DNA of 33,442 nt, taken from NCBI GenBank assembly GCA_050260275.1, contig JBLNBX010000231.1, positions 1-33,442 on the forward strand. Reading direction: 5' to 3'. The notes under the pieces were generated by a model. That model did no database searches, was not told the DNA's origin, and was given only the letters and a program-made list of their open reading frames with translations. The translations under genes were made by a program, and so were the position numbers. Positions 32,337 to 33,442 of this stretch are shown in pieces (the first letter of the stretch is position 1; each line of letters opens with the position of its first letter). This DNA comes from DATMXS01 sp050260275 (GTDB taxonomy: Bacteria > Acidobacteriota > Terriglobia > Bryobacterales > Bryobacteraceae).

Positions 32337-33442
32337 TCAAGAACGCCGCACGCTCGGCTGCCGCGTGTATGGCCGCCTCAGCGGCGCGGGACCAGTTGGC
32401 GGCGCGGGCTCGGGCGGTGCTTCCTCCTCGCGCGCGGGCTTCTTCGGACGCGCGTTCAGCTTCGTCGCGATCAGCTCCGCGCGCGCCTTTTCGAACTTGG
32501 GCGTACCGGGTTTCGCGCCCGTCGCGGCCACGTCCTCGTCGGTGACCTCCTGCGCTAGCGGCAGATACTTCTGGACGTAGTTCTTGAGGCGGTCCTGAAC
32601 GATTCGCGTCTGGCTGTGCGCCAGCAGGAACAGAATCGCGTCGCCCTGGGCCTTCGACGCCACCGCGTACACCGCCGATGGCCGGTTGAGCTTGGGAGAC
32701 TTCAGGTCGCGTTCCAGCTTGCGGGCGCGCGTCTCGAGCTTGTGCCACAGCTCGAGCTCGTCCTTCCGCATGGAGATTGCTTTGGCCAGCGCGGCCTTCT
32801 CCTTCGGGGTCAGCTTCTCGGCAAGGAAGAACAGCAGCAGGCCGAGGTTCTCCGCCCGCAAATCCACCCCTGCCGGGATCAGCTGCCGCGCCTTCTGCAG
32901 CTTCGCCAGCCCCGCCAGGTTCAGCTTGGAGCCGGTGAGGGCGGGCGAGAACACCTCCATCAGGCCTTCGTCGCTGAGCGCCTTGATGATTTCGACGGCG
33001 TTGGGGTCCTCGGCAATGTGCCGTAGTTCCTCGAAAAGGCGCCGGCCAGGAATCTTGCGCTCCAGTTTCTCGGCGCGCGCGTTCTCGTACTGCGACTGCG
33101 TCCTCTCCTCCACCGCGAAGCCGAGCCGGGCCTTCAGCCGGACGAGCCGGATGATGCGCGTGGGGTCGTCGTAGAGGGCGTAGTTGTAGGTGGCGCGAAG
33201 CTCCTTCCGCTCCAGGTCGCCAAGCCCGTTCGTCGGGTCGATGAGCAGGCCGCGCGAGGCGCGGTTGAGCGAAAGCGCGATGGCATTGATGGTGAAGTCG
33301 CGGTAGCGCAGGTCTTCGTGTATCGTTGCCGGCGTGATGTGGGGCTTGCCGCCCGGCCGGTGGTACGACTCCCGGCGCGCCATCCCAATGCGAGCCCTCA
33401 CCCCGCCCGGAAACAAGATGTCGAACCGGTTGCGTTCGCGGT
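32337..33442 (-). CDS. CCA tRNA nucleotidyltransferase / poly(A) polymerase family protein; 5' partial
   Basis: About 367 residues are visible; the N-terminus with the first catalytic motif lies beyond the right edge. The visible part begins in the palm domain (NRFDILFPGGVRARIG) and includes LRYRDFTINAIALSL, LIDPTNGLGDLERKELRATY and the conserved DDPTRIIRLVRLKARLGF of class II nucleotidyltransferases. These add or repair the CCA end of tRNAs, or poly(A) tails. The C-terminal helical body follows (residues about 110-310), and the tail is basic and Pro-rich (RPKKPAREEEAPPEPAPPTG), probably disordered. The family cannot be split into CCA-adding or poly(A) type with confidence from this part alone. 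The co-oriented tRNA-Leu downstream already encodes CCA, so repair is the likelier role. Confidence 0.9.
   Translation of the reverse strand, partial: RERNRFDILFPGGVRARIGMARRESYHRPGGKPHITPATIHEDLRYRDFTINAIALSLNRASRGLLIDPTNGLGDLERKELRATYNYALYDDPTRIIRLVRLKARLGFAVEERTQSQYENARAEKLERKIPGRRLFEELRHIAEDPNAVEIIKALSDEGLMEVFSPALTGSKLNLAGLAKLQKARQLIPAGVDLRAENLGLLLFFLAEKLTPKEKAALAKAISMRKDELELWHKLETRARKLERDLKSPKLNRPSAVYAVASKAQGDAILFLLAHSQTRIVQDRLKNYVQKYLPLAQEVTDEDVAATGAKPGTPKFEKARAELIATKLNARPKKPAREEEAPPEPAPPTGPAPLRRPYTRQPSVRRS

Noticed and set aside
1..33442. CRISPR arrays, insertion-sequence ends, rRNA genes or a replication origin
   Set aside because: I looked for regularly spaced direct repeats, transposase-like motifs and rRNA signatures on both strands and saw none.

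Overview
This is a high-G+C chromosomal window that most resembles an Acidobacteriota genome of the Bryobacterales/Solibacter type. That placement is inferred from gene content, not from a marker gene. The basis is two Oar-like TonB-dependent receptors with an N-terminal carboxypeptidase-regulatory domain and no SusD partner, an ASPIC/UnbV FG-GAP protein, YVTN propeller and TPR secretory proteins, a Tat-exported enolase-superfamily protein, and a decayed MacB-like permease.

Layout. 1-2700: the 3' part of a type-B carboxylesterase fused in frame to a TRAP-TAXI solute-binding domain, then a multiply frameshifted secretory-protein pseudogene on the other strand, then a broken second copy of the TAXI tail. 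2938-9354: a hemicellulase block with a large GH54 arabinofuranosidase (+), a convergent GH10 xylanase (-) sharing a perfect hairpin terminator, and a divergent CE1-type esterase (+). 9464-13712: a secreted protein that may have a mutarotase-like fold, a TPR protein, and a convergent ASPIC/UnbV protein. 14396-22213: Oar-like receptor 1, a strong terminator, GH51 arabinofuranosidase, and two tandem GH43-like proteins, the second of which has lost all three presumed catalytic acids. 22826-27650: Tat-exported mandelate racemase-like protein and Oar-like receptor 2, then a terminator. 27833-33442: housekeeping or unrelated genes (YVTN propeller, VOC protein, DUF4405-like membrane protein, MarR regulator, tRNA-Leu(CAG), partial CCA-adding enzyme) mixed with remnants of a PLP enzyme and a MacB-like permease.

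How it may work together (inference). GH10 would cut the xylan backbone, GH54, GH51 and the first GH43 protein would remove or process arabinose units, and the CE1-like esterase would remove ester-linked side groups. All of these carry signal peptides. The two receptors would move oligosaccharides or another ligand across the outer membrane, and the exported enolase-superfamily protein next to receptor 2 suggests sugar-acid handling. I read 3-27.6 kb as a SusD-less arabinoxylan utilisation locus. The most unusual items are the esterase-TAXI fusion, the interrupted lamin-tail domain of the GH54 protein, and the GH43 enzyme/pseudoenzyme pair.
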